The position numbers and the translations under genes were made by a program. From NCBI GenBank assembly GCA_963841695.1, contig CAWJDQ010000006.1, positions 248,001 to 312,000 on the forward strand: a stretch of DNA of 64,000 nt, given 5' to 3'. The notes beneath the pieces are model-generated. The model had not been told where the DNA came from and searched no databases. It was given only the letters and a program-made list of their open reading frames with translations. Of this stretch, positions 62,984 through 64,000 are shown piece by piece. How positions within the stretch are numbered: position 1 is the first letter of the stretch; each line of letters starts with the position of its first letter. Source of the DNA: RYN-230 sp963841695. GTDB lineage: Bacteria > Actinomycetota > Actinomycetes > Streptosporangiales > Streptosporangiaceae.

Positions 62984-64000
62984 CTACTGGCGGGTCAGGT
63001 TCGGCGCGCCGTCGCGGAGGACGAACTTCTGGATTTTCCCGGTCGCGGTCTTCGGCAGCTCGGTGACGAACGTCACCCCGCGCGGGGCCTTGAAGTGCGC
63101 CAGCCGCTCGCGGGCGAACGCGATGATCTCGTCCTCGGTCGCGGTCTCGCCACTGCGCAGCACCACGAAAGCCTGCGGGGTCTCCCCCCAGCGGTCGCTC
63201 GGCAGCCCCACGATCGCGGCCTCCTGGACCGCGGGGTGGCGCAGCAGCGTGCCCTCGACTTCGACCGACGAGATATTCTCGCCGCCGCTGATGATCACGT
63301 CCTTGATCCGGTCGCGGATCTCGACGTAACCGTCCGGGTGCACCACGGCCGCGTCGCCGGTGTGGAACCACCCGTCGCCCATGGCCCGCCGGGTGGCCTC
63401 CGGATCGTGGTAGTACCCGGACATGACGACGTTCCCGCGGACCACGATCTCGCCCAGGGTCCGCCCGTCCGCCGCGACCTCCTCGCCGTCCGCGCCCTGG
63501 ACCCGCAGCTCGCCCGAGGTCAGCAGCTCGACTCCCTGGCGGGACTTGACCTCCGCGCGGTCGGCCGGCTTGAGCTCCGCGTGCTCGGGCAGCGGGGCGC
63601 AGACCGTGATGAACGGCGCGGTCTCGGTGAGGCCGTAGACCTGGGTGACGTCCCAGCCGAAGTCCCCCTCCAGCCGCTCGATGGTCGCGGCCGCCGGGGG
63701 CGCCCCGGCCGTGATCACGACCACGCCGGGCAGCACCTCGCCGCGCACCTCCGCGGGCGCGTTGGCCAGCGAGATCAGCACGGTGGGGGCGGCACTCAGG
63801 CGGCGCACGTGCTCCTCGCGGATCATCCGGAACACCTCGGCCGGCTCGACCTTGCGCAGGCAGACGTGGGTCGCGGCGGCGGCTGTCACCGTCCAGGTGA
63901 ACGTCCAGCCGTTCGCGTGGAACATCGGCAGCGTCCACAGGTACGGCTCGCCCACCGGGATCGGCAGGTGCAGCAGGGTGCCGATCGAGTTCATCGTCGC
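62984..64000 (-). CDS. Acyl-CoA synthetase (AMP-forming), partial
   Basis: The C-terminal 338 residues of an ANL-superfamily ligase that activates a carboxylic acid via acyl-AMP; the N-terminus is beyond the right edge. Motifs are VYGLTETAPF, GDGWFHTGDAAVVHPDGY, RIKDVIISGGENISSVEVE (hinge) and the catalytic Lys in LPKTATGKIQKFVLR. By sequence it resembles fatty-acyl-CoA synthases of the medium/long-chain group, but the acid cannot be told from this part. It is convergent with the Fic/Doc-like gene. Confidence 0.9.
   Translation of the reverse strand, partial: ATMNSIGTLLHLPIPVGEPYLWTLPMFHANGWTFTWTVTAAAATHVCLRKVEPAEVFRMIREEHVRRLSAAPTVLISLANAPAEVRGEVLPGVVVITAGAPPAAATIERLEGDFGWDVTQVYGLTETAPFITVCAPLPEHAELKPADRAEVKSRQGVELLTSGELRVQGADGEEVAADGRTLGEIVVRGNVVMSGYYHDPEATRRAMGDGWFHTGDAAVVHPDGYVEIRDRIKDVIISGGENISSVEVEGTLLRHPAVQEAAIVGLPSDRWGETPQAFVVLRSGETATEDEIIAFARERLAHFKAPRGVTFVTELPKTATGKIQKFVLRDGAPNLTRQ

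Noticed and set aside
1..64000. tRNA, rRNA, insertion sequences, integrases or prophage genes
   Set aside because: No tRNA-like fold, rRNA segment, transposase or integrase motif was recognised; the window reads as core chromosome with small accessory modules.

Overview
The window is about 64 kb of very GC-rich DNA (low-70s percent by eye) from an actinomycete. Actinobacteria-specific markers include a BldD regulator with the cyclic-di-GMP signature, the actinobacterial integration host factor mIHF, an Rv2175c/PknL-type pair, a PriA without helicase motifs, an IdeR/DtxR iron box and many GTG/TTG starts. The gene order pyrR-pyrB-pyrC-carA-carB-pyrK-pyrD-pyrF / mihF-gmk-rpoZ-coaBC-metK-priA / def-fmt-rsmB / rib operon is the conserved core block of Streptomyces-, Streptosporangium- and Mycobacterium-type genomes. 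Family or genus cannot be fixed from the sequence alone.

Layout. 1-2645: end of a phytoene-desaturase-like gene, a broken polyprenyl synthase and an aldose epimerase. 2858-8814: XdhC/MocA molybdoenzyme maturation genes, then an iron-box-controlled Fbp-type ferric ABC transporter. 8881-12694: hisG and the riboflavin genes ribH, ribBA, ribE behind an FMN riboswitch. 12951-23843: an ECF42-type sigma factor with its DGPF partner, rpe, a DUF2786 gene behind a LexA-like palindrome, rsmB, fmt, def, a HEAT-like protein, priA and a small membrane protein. 23966-38340: metK to mihF and the complete de novo UMP operon with a PyrR-binding leader. 38753-41826: bldD, a HEPN protein beside an SOS box, a GNAT protein and metF. 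41970-45705: a response regulator, a KaiC-like double ATPase and a convergent hybrid histidine kinase. 45912-56578: amine oxidase, Rv2175c-like protein, ferredoxin-reductase-like protein, PASTA kinase, two polytopic glycosyltransferase-like proteins and an endonuclease IV with a tandem-repeat N-terminus. 56602-64000: a molybdopterin oxidoreductase, DAHP synthase behind an aromatic leader peptide and terminator, thiI, a VapBC pair, EthD and GNAT proteins, a Fic/Doc-like pair and part of an acyl-CoA ligase.

Regulation can be read for many units: FMN riboswitch (riboflavin), PyrR loop (pyrimidines), iron box (iron uptake), aromatic leader peptide (shikimate entry), two LexA-like sites, direct-repeat operators (VapBC), and several probable leaderless promoters with a TAnnnT box 6-7 nt before the start codon.

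An important caveat is that at least eleven genes, among them the essential carB, pyrC and coaBC, are broken by single-base indels, mostly at G/C runs. Both halves of each protein remain intact and conserved, so these are more likely residual assembly errors than real pseudogenes. Broken genes are therefore given as single loci with the break positions stated.
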